The notes below the pieces were generated by a model. That model did no database searches, was not told where the DNA came from, and saw only the letters and a list, made by a program, of their open reading frames with translations. Of a stretch of DNA of 64,000 bases, positions 35,668 through 42,881 are shown piece by piece. The position numbers were made by a program, and so were the translations under genes. The stretch comes from Paraburkholderia sp. Ac-20340 (GTDB taxonomy: Bacteria; Pseudomonadota; Gammaproteobacteria; Burkholderiales; Burkholderiaceae): NCBI RefSeq assembly GCF_017104965.1, contig NZ_JAAGPR010000003.1:1-64000 (forward strand), read 5' to 3'. The stretch's first letter is position 1, and every line of letters begins with the position of its first letter.

Positions 35668-36900
35668 ATGAAGCGACGCGATTTTCTGGCCGCCGCCGCG
35701 ATGACGGCAGCGGGTGCGACATGGTTACCCGAGACCGCCTGGGCGCAAGGCATTGCGCCGTCGGTGCCGTCGCTGCAGCCGCGTGCGAGTGGTTACGGGA
35801 ATCTGCTGATTCTCGTCGAACTCAAGGGCGGCAACGATGGGCTCAACACCGTCGTGCCTTACGCCGACCCGCTCTATGCAAATCTGCGGCCGACCATCGG
35901 CGTGCGTCGCGGCGATGTGATTCAACTCGACGAACACAGCGCACTGCATCCCGCGCTCGCCCCACTGATGCCGATGTGGCGCGCACACGAACTCGCGATC
36001 GTGCAGGGCGTGTCTTACGCGCAGCCGAATCTCTCCCATTTCCGCTCGATCGAGATCTGGGACACGGCTTCGCGTTCCGACCAGTATCTGCGCGAAGGCT
36101 GGCTTACGCGCGCGTTTGCCTCGGCGCCTGTGCCCAGCGGTTTTGCCGCCGATGGACTCGTGCTCGGCAGCGCCGAAATGGGGCCGCTCGCGAACGGCGC
36201 CCGTGCCATTGCGCTCGTCAATCCGGCGCAGTTCGCGCGCGCGTCGCGACTCGTGACGCCGGTTTCGCTCAAGGAGCGTAACCCGGCGCTCGCGCACATT
36301 CTCGATGTCGAGAACGACATCGTGCATGCCGCCGATCAACTGCGTCCGCGTCCGGGGCAACTGGCGCTGAAGACCGCGTTTCCGAATGGCGCGTTCGGCA
36401 CATCGGTGAAGACGGCGATGCAGGCGCTGGCGTCCGGCGACACGCCGCAGGGCGAGCCCGTGAACGGGCAGGGCGTGGCGGCGATCCGCCTCACGCTCAA
36501 CGGCTTCGACACGCATCAGAATCAGCCTGAACGGCACGCAGATCTGCTGCGTCAGTTCGCGGCGGGCATGGCGGCGATGCGCTCGGCGCTCGTCGAAATG
36601 GGGCGTTGGGATCGCACGATGATCGTCACGTATGCGGAGTTCGGGCGGCGCGTGCGCGAGAACCAGAGTCGCGGCACCGATCACGGCACGGCGTCGGCGC
36701 ATTTTGTGGCGGGCGGGCGTGTGACGGGCGGTCTGTACGGCGCGGCGCCCCAGCTTGCGCGCCTCGACGGCAACGGCAATTTGCCGGTCGCCGTCGATTT
36801 CCGGCAGATCTACGCGACGGTGCTGGGAGACTGGTGGGGGCTGGACGCGCAAGCCGTCCTGCAACAGCGTTTCGAGCCCTTGCCGCTGCTGCGCGTCTAA
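35668..36900 (+). CDS. DUF1501 domain protein, Tat-exported
   Basis: A 410-residue protein with a Tat-like signal (MKRRDFLAAAAMTAAGATW, cleavage after AWA near 26). The core has the sulfatase/alkaline-phosphatase-like DUF1501 features LVELKGGNDGLNTVVPY (about 49-65), QPNLSHFRSIEIWDTA, a GFDTHQNQ motif (about 274-281) and TEFGRRVREN-like YAEFGRRVREN with GTDHGTASAHFVAGG. These blocks supply the likely metal ligands. It is paired with the DUF1800 gene 84 bases upstream and probably cotranscribed. Tat export suggests cofactor or metal loading before export, which is inference. Confidence 0.9.
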   Translation: MKRRDFLAAAAMTAAGATWLPETAWAQGIAPSVPSLQPRASGYGNLLILVELKGGNDGLNTVVPYADPLYANLRPTIGVRRGDVIQLDEHSALHPALAPLMPMWRAHELAIVQGVSYAQPNLSHFRSIEIWDTASRSDQYLREGWLTRAFASAPVPSGFAADGLVLGSAEMGPLANGARAIALVNPAQFARASRLVTPVSLKERNPALAHILDVENDIVHAADQLRPRPGQLALKTAFPNGAFGTSVKTAMQALASGDTPQGEPVNGQGVAAIRLTLNGFDTHQNQPERHADLLRQFAAGMAAMRSALVEMGRWDRTMIVTYAEFGRRVRENQSRGTDHGTASAHFVAGGRVTGGLYGAAPQLARLDGNGNLPVAVDFRQIYATVLGDWWGLDAQAVLQQRFEPLPLLRV

Positions 36901-36940
36901 TACGTTTCGTGTGCGCGTTTCGTGTGCGGCTGGCGCGTAT

Positions 36941-37864
36941 CTAGCCGCGTCGCGCAGCGCGCCACGCGATCCAGAGCTTGCGGATCGGCGTGAGGACGAT
37001 CTGCTGATGCAGCACCTGAAACTGCTCGCGTTCCACTTCGTCGAGCAAGGCCAGTTCGAGTGCCGCGAGCGCACGCAACGGCCGCTGACGGCGGCGCTCG
37101 CTCGCGGGCATCGCGGCCAGAGCGGCGTTCACCGCTTCGCGCGCGCGCGCAGTCTGGAACTGCATGAGTTCGGTGAATTCCGCGCTGTAGCGGCGGTTGA
37201 TGAGATCGGCGGCGGTGACGTTGTAGCGCTGCAGTTCGTCGATCGGAATATAGATGCGGCCGTGGCGCGCATCGTTGCCGATCTCCGGCACGAACTGCGC
37301 GAGCATCAGCGCATTGCCCAGCGGCGTGGCCCATTGCGCGATCGCCGCGCGTTCTGCATCGCTGCCCGCCGCAACCTGCGCCACCAGCGTCGCGAACGTG
37401 CCGCCCACGCCGTCCATATAGCGGCGCAGATTCGGCAGATCGAGATAGCGGGCCTGCTCGAAATCCATCTCGAAGCCGGCCAGCAACTGTTGCAGCAGCG
37501 CATAGAGCTTCGCCGCGTCGCCGGTGTGGTGCGCGATCGCCTTGGTGACCGGATGCGAAGCGTTGCCTGCCGCGAGCGCAGCCAGTTCCTTCTGCCACCA
37601 GGCAAGCTTGGTGCGCCCGACGGTCGGGTCGCTGGTTTCCTTGGCGGTTTCCTCGAGTTCGCGGCGCAGCGCGAAGAAGGCGGCGAGCAGCGGTTGCTGC
37701 GCGGCGCTCGCCTGGCGCAGCGCGTAGTAAGTGCTCGATCCTGGCGGGGCCGCCTTTTGCAGGCAGTATTCGTCGAAATTCACGGGGTTCTGGGGCGTGG
37801 GGAAGCGCGGCGATTCTAGCACCGGCGCGGCTTTCGGGTTCCGGCGCTTTCGAGATGCAGACAA
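36941..37864 (-). CDS. hpnD: Presqualene diphosphate synthase-like (HpnD)
   Basis: A squalene/phytoene-synthase-family enzyme of up to 307 residues. HpnD condenses two farnesyl diphosphates to presqualene diphosphate for hopanoid synthesis. Visible are SSTYYALRQA near the N-terminus, the first substrate helix (RRELEETAKETSD), YMDGVGGTFATL and the second Mg2+-binding region GRIYIPIDELQRYNV. The first 27 residues after ATG 37864 are Arg/Pro-rich and not family-like; a GTG at 37783 (VNFDEYCLQKAAPP) may be the real start. No hpnC, hpnE or shc lies nearby in the window. Confidence 0.87.
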   Translation of the reverse strand: MSASRKRRNPKAAPVLESPRFPTPQNPVNFDEYCLQKAAPPGSSTYYALRQASAAQQPLLAAFFALRRELEETAKETSDPTVGRTKLAWWQKELAALAAGNASHPVTKAIAHHTGDAAKLYALLQQLLAGFEMDFEQARYLDLPNLRRYMDGVGGTFATLVAQVAAGSDAERAAIAQWATPLGNALMLAQFVPEIGNDARHGRIYIPIDELQRYNVTAADLINRRYSAEFTELMQFQTARAREAVNAALAAMPASERRRQRPLRALAALELALLDEVEREQFQVLHQQIVLTPIRKLWIAWRAARRG

Positions 37865-38011
37865 GCGTGGAGCAATCGGTTAGAATCTCGCGCTTGCGCT
37901 TTGACGGCGCCCCATCGGGGTGCACAAGCGGGGCGCAGGAAGCTGTATCGGGCTGTATTGCACGCGACTCGTTTCACCGGTTCGCAGCGCAGTTGCCGGT
38001 CAGAAAGATTC

Positions 38012-38098
38012 GCGTGAGTGGCGAAATTGGTAGACGCACCAGGTTTAGGTCCTGACGCCCGCAAGGGTGTGCCGGTTCGAGTCCGGCCTCACGCACCA
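38012..38098 (+). tRNA. tRNA-Leu (UAG anticodon)
   Basis: An 87-base tRNA with acceptor arms GCGTGAG (38012-38018) and CTCACGC (38088-38094), A discriminator and encoded CCA (38096-38098). The anticodon stem CAGG/CCTG encloses a loop TTTAGGT with anticodon TAG. The long variable arm (GACGCCCGCAAGGGTGT) is typical of leucine, and the T loop is GGTTCGAGTCC. It is intact, and a phage integrase gene starts 155 bases downstream, so its 3' half is the probable integration site. Confidence 0.97.
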
Positions 38099-38252
38099 CA
38101 ACGTTTTTTCTGTTTTACGCTTGAAGAGAAAAACGCAGTAAAAACAAGCATTTATACAGACCTTTGCGGTATCGGTACGGTGCTGGTTTGCTCCCCAAAG
38201 TGCAAAAAAGTAGAATGGAATCCCCAAAACTTCCCCACGGGATTCCCCACGC

Positions 38253-39293
38253 ATGCCCTATGTATCGCCGTACAAAGACGGTTTCCGCTGCGCTGTAGCA
38301 GTCAAAGGCGTTCGCGACTCGAAGTCAAACTTCCGCACGAAGCGCGAAGCGACCGCCTGGGGCCACGCCCGCGAAGCCGAACTGAAGGCTGAACAGTCGA
38401 AAGACCCATCCGAAAGTCATACGCTGGGCGAAGCGCTCGCGAGATATCGGGACGAAGTTTCGCCAAAGAAGGGCGGCACGCGCTGGGAACAAAACCGGAT
38501 CAACGCGTTTATCCGTGACTTCCCAGACATGGCGGCGTTGCCTTTGGGGAAATCCGAAACGGACGTTTGGGGAAAATGGCGCGATACGCGCCTGGCTGGC
38601 TTTGTCGCGCCGGATGGCACGAAGTGGCGCGCAATCACGCCCGGTTCCGTCATGCGCGAATTGAGTCTGTACAGCAATATGTACAAGATCGCGCGCACAG
38701 AATGGAAGTGGATCGGCGCAAGTCCGATTACCGATCTTCAGAAACCAGGCGACAACCCGGCGCGCGACCGTCGCCCGCATCCGTGGAAAGAGATTCGCCC
38801 AATCGTTCGATGGCTGGGATATGTGACCGGCGAAGCGCCGAAGACGAAAAGCGCGGAAGTGGCGCTTGCTTGGTTGGTCGCATTGCGCACTGGCATGCGC
38901 GCAAAGGAATTGCGGGGATTGGGGAAATCGACCCTGAATATGGAAACGCGCGTTGCGAAGGTGGCGCACAAGATGCAATACCAGACGAAGAAGCCGCGCG
39001 AGATTCCGCTTTCGAAGGCGGCAATCCGGCTTTTGCGTCCGGTTGCGGATCGCGAAGCCTGCTTCAGCGTTTCGGCTGATTCAATGGATACGCTGTTCCG
39101 TAAAGCGAAGACCGCATTGCTTATCGAGGATTTGCATTTCCACGATAGCCGGGGGGAAGCATTGACGCGTCTTTCAAAGAAGGTTGACGTTTTCACGCTT
39201 TCCCGAATCAGCGGGATTAAAAACCTTCAGACATTGAACGATCACTATTACCGCGAATCGTCCGCCGATATCGCAAAGCGCCTCAATAAGTAG
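38253..39293 (+). CDS. int: Phage tyrosine integrase
   Basis: A 346-residue tyrosine recombinase that inserts and excises the prophage. An N-terminal arm-binding domain (about 1-45, with PYKDGFRCAVAV) precedes the core-binding part (55-165) and the catalytic domain (170-346). Catalytic residues are Arg216 (TGMRAKEL), Lys247 (TKKPREIPL), His297-x-x-Arg300 (HDSRGEAL) and Tyr332 or Tyr333 (NDHYYRES). The usual GH motif before the tyrosine reads SGIKNL, so the second conserved His is replaced by Ile. Its 3' end overlaps the convergent HTH gene by 11 bases. Position next to tRNA-Leu supports the role. Confidence 0.93.
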   Translation: MPYVSPYKDGFRCAVAVKGVRDSKSNFRTKREATAWGHAREAELKAEQSKDPSESHTLGEALARYRDEVSPKKGGTRWEQNRINAFIRDFPDMAALPLGKSETDVWGKWRDTRLAGFVAPDGTKWRAITPGSVMRELSLYSNMYKIARTEWKWIGASPITDLQKPGDNPARDRRPHPWKEIRPIVRWLGYVTGEAPKTKSAEVALAWLVALRTGMRAKELRGLGKSTLNMETRVAKVAHKMQYQTKKPREIPLSKAAIRLLRPVADREACFSVSADSMDTLFRKAKTALLIEDLHFHDSRGEALTRLSKKVDVFTLSRISGIKNLQTLNDHYYRESSADIAKRLNK

Positions 39294-39495
39294 TAAGGGC
39301 CGCGTCTACCTGTTCAATCGGAATACGACCGCATCGGTTCAGTTTGAACGTTCCGCAATGGACCATCTTCGAAACCGTGGGCGGACTGAGATTCAGCATT
39401 TCAGCCGCCTGTTTAATCGTTACATGCGACGGGCGAGGGTGGCGCGCTTTGAAGATATCCAGCACTTTAAGCGCGAGTTGCATTTGTTCGGTCAT
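39283..39495 (-). CDS. Small helix-turn-helix protein, excisionase or regulator
   Basis: A 70-residue protein with one HTH (VTIKQAAEMLNLSPPTVSKMV, about residues 26-46) followed by KLNRCGRIPIEQVDAAL, the pattern of MerR/excisionase-type HTH_17 proteins. It could be the excisionase partner of the integrase (convergent, 11-base overlap) or the phage's regulator, since no other repressor is seen between integrase and terminase. No Shine-Dalgarno precedes the ATG at 39495; a GTG at 39546 in the same frame is an alternative. Expressed leftward from the inverted-repeat-rich region. Confidence 0.75.
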   Translation of the reverse strand: MTEQMQLALKVLDIFKARHPRPSHVTIKQAAEMLNLSPPTVSKMVHCGTFKLNRCGRIPIEQVDAALTTY

Positions 39496-39598
39496 TGCGG
39501 GAGTGAGGAAATAAGATGAAAGCGAGCTTAATAAAAAAATCCTCACTGCGCTATTTCTTTGTAGTCTGTAAAATCGCCGTCGAGAATGGGTAATTGAC

Positions 39599-39618
39599 AA
39601 CGGGGAGAATATCCCGTT
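39599..39618. promoter_or_regulatory. Inverted repeat, candidate operator
   Basis: AACGGG (39599-39604) and CCCGTT (39613-39618) flank 8 AT-rich bases. A TTGACA hexamer (39594-39599) directly precedes and overlaps it by one base, but no well-spaced -10 is seen. It lies about 100 bases from the HTH gene start and could be its operator. Confidence 0.4.
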
Positions 39619-39855
39619 CGAGCAATTAAAGCGAAAACCGTTGGTCGATCCCGCGCCCATGTTCGCAATCGAGATTGCGCCCACGGGACCCCGCGTTTCT
39701 TTCGGTAATTCGCTCCGCGCTTCGCTTGGTGTGATTGAAACCCGCAACCGGTCAAAACTGACTACCAAAGCGGCCAGGAGAATTGACCACTACGCAGACA
39801 GTTTTGTCCGGTTCGTTTGGCGCGTTGGTAATTCCCGCGTCCCCATGCACAAACC

Positions 39856-39877
39856 GGGATAACTCGCTGAGTTACCC
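39856..39877. promoter_or_regulatory. Inverted repeat with one-base bulge
   Basis: GGG-A-TAACTC, loop GCT, GAGTTACCC: nine paired bases on each side with a single bulged A (39859). The inner part TAACTC-GCT-GAGTTA is perfect. It could be a protein-binding site or an RNA hairpin; no T-run follows. Confidence 0.4.
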
Positions 39878-40163
39878 CAGCTTGCGCACAGGTCCCCTCA
39901 CGAACATTCCCTTCGGGCTGACGCGCTTCGCTTGCCTTGCGTTGATAAACACGTCAACGTCAAAACCCTTGACGCTTTTCTTCTTGCTGTGCTAAACGCG
40001 CAGGCGTACATGCAGAGCAAGAAGGGAACGCCCGCAAACGCCCGCCAGGTATAGAGCGACAGGACAAAAACGACCGGCGAAGCGGTCAAAATTGGCTGAT
40101 TCGTGCTCAAAACATAGGCAAATAGGCGATTTCCTGCGCGCGAATACCACGCTATCGCGAACT

Positions 40164-40177
40164 GGACAAGATTGTCC
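40164..40177. promoter_or_regulatory. Palindrome GGACAA-GA-TTGTCC
   Basis: A perfect 6+6 inverted repeat with a 2-base centre, about 115 bases before the repL start. The size and symmetry are those of a dimeric repressor site. Confidence 0.4.
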
Positions 40178-40203
40178 GCCTAATGTGCCGTTTTCAGACC
40201 TTG

Positions 40204-40250
40204 AAGTGCGCCATTTTACAGACCACAAAGTGCGCAACGATCCTTGCGCA
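40204..40250. promoter_or_regulatory. repL upstream repeats
   Basis: AAGTGCGC occurs at 40204-40211 and 40228-40235. The second copy leads into a perfect inverted repeat TGCGCAA (40231-40237), CGATCC, TTGCGCA (40244-40250). It ends 41 bases before the repL GTG. Candidate initiator-binding site, operator or leader hairpin for repL. Confidence 0.45.
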
Positions 40251-40291
40251 TTGTGCTATGCTCCGGCCCTAAGTTACTTCTGGGGGAGCAA

Positions 40292-40762
40292 GTGAGCACG
40301 AAATTTCAAGGTCAGCAACGTTTCGCGAACGTGGAAACGGGCGAAATCCTGGACGCGCAAGTCGTGCTGAAGACGGCGGGGGACGTTGGATTTCATAAGA
40401 TTTGGCTGCATGAAATCCTTTCCCTGGTGGACGAAGTGGGCAACTCGAAGATGCAAGTCCTTATGTGGTTGCTTTCGAATGCCGACAGTCAAAACCGGAT
40501 CATTGCGACCCAGAAGGAAATCGCGGACGCGACGAAAACCAGCTTGAAGACGGTTCAACGCCTTATGCACTCGCTCGCAGCCGCGAACGTCATCAATGAA
40601 GTGCGCCGCACGATTTGGCGTCTAAACCCGGACGTGATTTTCAAGGGTGACCACAACCAGCGAACCGCGATTCTTATCAAGTATCGGAACGAAGCGGATT
40701 TGCCCGATCCCCTGAAGCCGGAACCGGCTGAAGGATCGAACCATCTTCGTTTGGTCGAATAA
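40292..40762 (+). CDS. RepL-family replication initiator
   Basis: A 156-residue protein matching the RepL family best known from small Firmicute plasmids. In order it has the N-terminal FANVETGEILDAQVVLK block, GFHKIWLHEILSLVDEVGN (about 33-51), a winged-helix region (RIIATQKEIADATKTSLKTV, about 69-88) and the diagnostic WRLNPDVIFKGDHNQR (about 113-128). RepL is an initiator that recruits host replication enzymes. Here it is the only replication gene visible in the prophage. The GTG start at 40292 has a strong GGGGGAG site; an ATG/GTG further upstream lacks homology. Closed by a bidirectional terminator. Confidence 0.85.
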   Translation: MSTKFQGQQRFANVETGEILDAQVVLKTAGDVGFHKIWLHEILSLVDEVGNSKMQVLMWLLSNADSQNRIIATQKEIADATKTSLKTVQRLMHSLAAANVINEVRRTIWRLNPDVIFKGDHNQRTAILIKYRNEADLPDPLKPEPAEGSNHLRLVE

Positions 40763-40791
40763 AAAAACCCGGCAACTCGCCGGGTTTTTTT
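40762..40791. terminator. Bidirectional terminator, repL / leftward cargo gene
   Basis: Stem CCCGGC (40768-40773), loop AACTC, GCCGGG (40779-40784), with six A on the left and seven T on the right. It serves repL and the convergent 258-residue gene. Confidence 0.92.
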
Positions 40792-40800
40792 CATTTTGGT

Positions 40801-41577
40801 TTACTTGCTGGGACGGCTACCGGTGGGGAACGGCCACGCGGCGGCAGGATTCAATGCAGGCTTCACGGCGGCGGAAGGTCCTGCGCTGGGTGCCACAATT
40901 GACTTGGAAATCGCCAAAGCGTGACCGAATGAGCCTGCTTCAATCGCGTCTTCGCGCGCGTCTTCTTCGTCTTCTTCGACGTGCAAGGTTTGCGCGATCA
41001 GCGGCATAACGTCTTCGTTTGCGCCTTGGACGAATTCCCCAATCTTGACCCAGGGCACATTACCGCGCGCCACAATCGAACGTCCGCAATGATCCATAAG
41101 CGCAGCGCGGAAAACACTGGATTCGCGCTCGACCAGTGCCAGCGCCTTTTCGGATGCAGCCAGGCGGCGCAATGCAATAAGGCGGATTGATTCGGCCACG
41201 AGCCAGGGGCCGAGCCATTCGGCCTTGCCTTCAGCGATGCGGTTTTTCGCGTATCCGATCAATTCCATAAGGCGGGTGACGGTCTGTCCCATCATGCCTT
41301 CGTTTTCGAATTCCAGCGCGAAATGTACAGACTTCGCTTGCGTAGTCAGGAATTCGAGTTGATCGCGTTCAATCTTGTCTGTAATGCTCGACACGACCGA
41401 ATCAAGCTTCTGTGCAACGTCATCAATTGCGTGCGCAAGCTTCGAATTCGTTTCGCTCGCGAGTGCAAAGCTATTCGATTCCTTCTCACGCAGATATCCC
41501 AGGAAGTCGCCAGCGAGCGACAAACCCTTTTCCAGCAAGCCTACATACCAGGTCATGTCCTTTTCCTTTGAACGCAT
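40801..41577 (-). CDS. Prophage cargo protein of unknown function, 258 aa
   Basis: A leftward gene in an otherwise rightward module. The protein is soluble and largely helical: residues about 25-95 look like coiled coil (ETNSKLAHAIDDVAQKLDSVVSSITDKI split across heptads). A helical domain about 85-185 contains EGKAEWLGPWLVAESIRLIALRRL. An acidic loop VEEDEEDAREDA (about 207-218) and an Ala/Pro tail end the protein. Two ribosome sites exist: GAGGAA before ATG 41577 (chosen) and AGGAAAAGG before ATG 41556. I recognise no family. Its own promoter, operator-like repeat and terminator suggest a lysogenic-conversion gene; a defence role is only a guess from the neighbouring nuclease. Confidence 0.75.
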   Translation of the reverse strand: MRSKEKDMTWYVGLLEKGLSLAGDFLGYLREKESNSFALASETNSKLAHAIDDVAQKLDSVVSSITDKIERDQLEFLTTQAKSVHFALEFENEGMMGQTVTRLMELIGYAKNRIAEGKAEWLGPWLVAESIRLIALRRLAASEKALALVERESSVFRAALMDHCGRSIVARGNVPWVKIGEFVQGANEDVMPLIAQTLHVEEDEEDAREDAIEAGSFGHALAISKSIVAPSAGPSAAVKPALNPAAAWPFPTGSRPSK

Positions 41578-41635
41578 GCTGATTCCTCGTCAGTCACTCT
41601 CTGACATATCGGCACGCAGAAGGGGAACTTTACGA

Positions 41636-41656
41636 AATAAAGAGTTACACTTTATT
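41636..41656. promoter_or_regulatory. Inverted repeat in the leader of the 258-aa gene
   Basis: AATAAAG (41636-41642), spacer AGTTACA, CTTTATT (41650-41656): perfect 7-base arms. It lies between the candidate promoter (41675-41703, minus strand) and the gene start, at about +12 to +32 of the predicted transcript. A repressor site is plausible. Confidence 0.45.
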
Positions 41657-41674
41657 GATTGACAAAACTGAACT

Positions 41675-41703
41675 ATTGTAGTAAAAGATTTGTCTAATCT
41701 AAA
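41675..41703 (-). promoter_or_regulatory. Candidate promoter of the 258-aa gene
   Basis: On the minus strand TTTAGA (41703-41698), a 17-base spacer and TACAAT (41680-41675). It lies about 100 bases from the ATG in a distinctly AT-rich patch, as is common for cargo genes expressed from the lysogen. Confidence 0.5.
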
Positions 41704-41742
41704 TATCACGCTTCGCGAACGTCGTCAACCGTTCCGAACCTT

Positions 41743-41778
41743 AAGCCCGCTTGAGTAGTCATATTCGCGGGCTTTTTG
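41743..41778 (+). terminator. Hairpin with T-run between two leftward genes
   Basis: AAGCCCGC (41743-41750) pairs with GCGGGCTT (41767-41774), followed by TTTGCT on the + strand. The T-run is on the + side, so it would best stop rightward (antisense) transcription. On the minus strand it may still end the nuclease transcript weakly. Confidence 0.5.
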
Positions 41779-41802
41779 CTATGCGCGCGCAACGTGTGAC
41801 TG

Positions 41803-42819
41803 TTATACGCGAACAATGCCGCTTCCGGCTTCTCTGAGAAGTCCGAGCCATTCAACCACCTTTCCAGCATTGACTTCCTGAATCGGATATCCGCGCACTT
41901 CCACGACTTCGCGCGCGCCGACGCTGAATTCTGTGGACGTTATCAGTACGCCATAATCCGCGCCGTTATAGTCGATATCGGTGGCTAAACCTTTGACTGT
42001 CACTTTGTCGATTTTCTCCTTTTGGCGCTTGCACTGAACAATGATGGTGGGCGCTTCGGCAGTGTCTTCGCCTTCCGCCCATGCTCGAATGTCAACGCCG
42101 TCATCGTTCCCGCCCGTGCCAATATCGACTTTGAAGCCCGCGCGATGGAAAAATTCGGCGGACATTTGCTCAAAACGTCGCCAGTGCATTTCGCTAATTT
42201 TCTCGCCATTGTTGGCAAGAAAGTTGATGAAGCGTTGATCGAAGAATGCGCCATGTTTAGGCGCTTGGTCGCAACGCTTCTTCAATTCGGCAAGGTCCAA
42301 ACGGTCAAGCCATTCGCAGCGGCGACGGTTGCCAAATAACGGGTCTAAATCCTGGCCTAGCGCCATCGCTTCGATGCGATCAAACGCAATCCTTAGTCCA
42401 ATTTCGCCAAATTGCACAAGTGCGTTTTCGAAAAAAGACGTGGGGTCCATCGACTTCACTGCGCCACTTTCGAAGTCTTTCAGCGACTGGCGTTGCCATT
42501 CAGTCATTAACTTGGTGACGCCGGTAAGCTCCGTTTCATGGCCTGCGTACTTTTTGTGTACATACATGCCCAGCCGGTCGCCGTTGAACAGTTCTTTCGA
42601 ATAGCCGACCTTATATAGCGCGTGATAGTAGAGGTCTTGAAATTCTTCCGACCGCAGGCGAACGTATTCCGTTTCGCTATCTCGCAGCACGTCAGGATAT
42701 TCGGTTCCCGTCAGCAGGTCGCACAGGTCTGGTACGGAAACGGCTAAACCCGCTTTGTAGCCGATTGTTTCATGTAGTCCATCGGCCAAAGTGCCAGGGA
42801 CAAACGTAATCCCACCCAT
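41803..42819 (-). CDS. Mrr-type restriction endonuclease-like protein
   Basis: A 338-residue protein with a C-terminal Mrr-cat PD-(D/E)xK nuclease domain (about 215-335). Glu217 or Glu222 lies in the first helix (FEQMSAEFFHRAGFKV), Asp240/Asp243 in NDDGVDI, and Gln262-x-Lys264 in IVQCKRQ. The GADYGVLITSTEFS motif is typical of the family. The N-terminal 200 residues are helical and unfamiliar, perhaps the specificity or sensing part. There is no partner methylase or specificity subunit, so a modification-dependent nuclease (as Mrr/McrB-like enzymes are) is likely. Leftward and alone in the late region, it fits a prophage-carried anti-phage gene; that role is inference. Confidence 0.8.
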   Translation of the reverse strand: MGGITFVPGTLADGLHETIGYKAGLAVSVPDLCDLLTGTEYPDVLRDSETEYVRLRSEEFQDLYYHALYKVGYSKELFNGDRLGMYVHKKYAGHETELTGVTKLMTEWQRQSLKDFESGAVKSMDPTSFFENALVQFGEIGLRIAFDRIEAMALGQDLDPLFGNRRRCEWLDRLDLAELKKRCDQAPKHGAFFDQRFINFLANNGEKISEMHWRRFEQMSAEFFHRAGFKVDIGTGGNDDGVDIRAWAEGEDTAEAPTIIVQCKRQKEKIDKVTVKGLATDIDYNGADYGVLITSTEFSVGAREVVEVRGYPIQEVNAGKVVEWLGLLREAGSGIVRV

Positions 42820-42881
42820 TGAAACCCCCGATTCAGTGTGACGGAAGAAAGGCGCGCGAAATATTTATGGTGTGAAACGCA

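Larger units (their letters stand above)
39496..40291. other. Prophage control region without a supported gene
   Basis: This stretch of 796 bases between the leftward HTH gene and rightward repL contains several short open frames, none with convincing codon use, start site or family resemblance. It does contain at least four inverted repeats (39599-39618, 39856-39877, 40164-40177, 40231-40250) and a spaced direct repeat AAGTGCGC (40204 and 40228). This fits operators, a replication origin or an untranslated regulatory RNA. A 25-codon frame at 39516-39593 has a fair AGGAA ribosome site but no other support. Confidence 0.55.

Noticed and set aside
39516..39593. A 25-codon rightward frame with a fair AGGAA ribosome site, diverging from the small HTH gene
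   Set aside because: Too short to judge and without recognisable features. The purine-rich stretch may be chance, so it is only mentioned within the control-region entry.
40092..40295. A 67-codon frame upstream of repL and overlapping short frames on both strands
   Set aside because: It begins with a non-ATG or unsupported start, its composition is not protein-like, and it runs through the inverted repeats and into the repL start.
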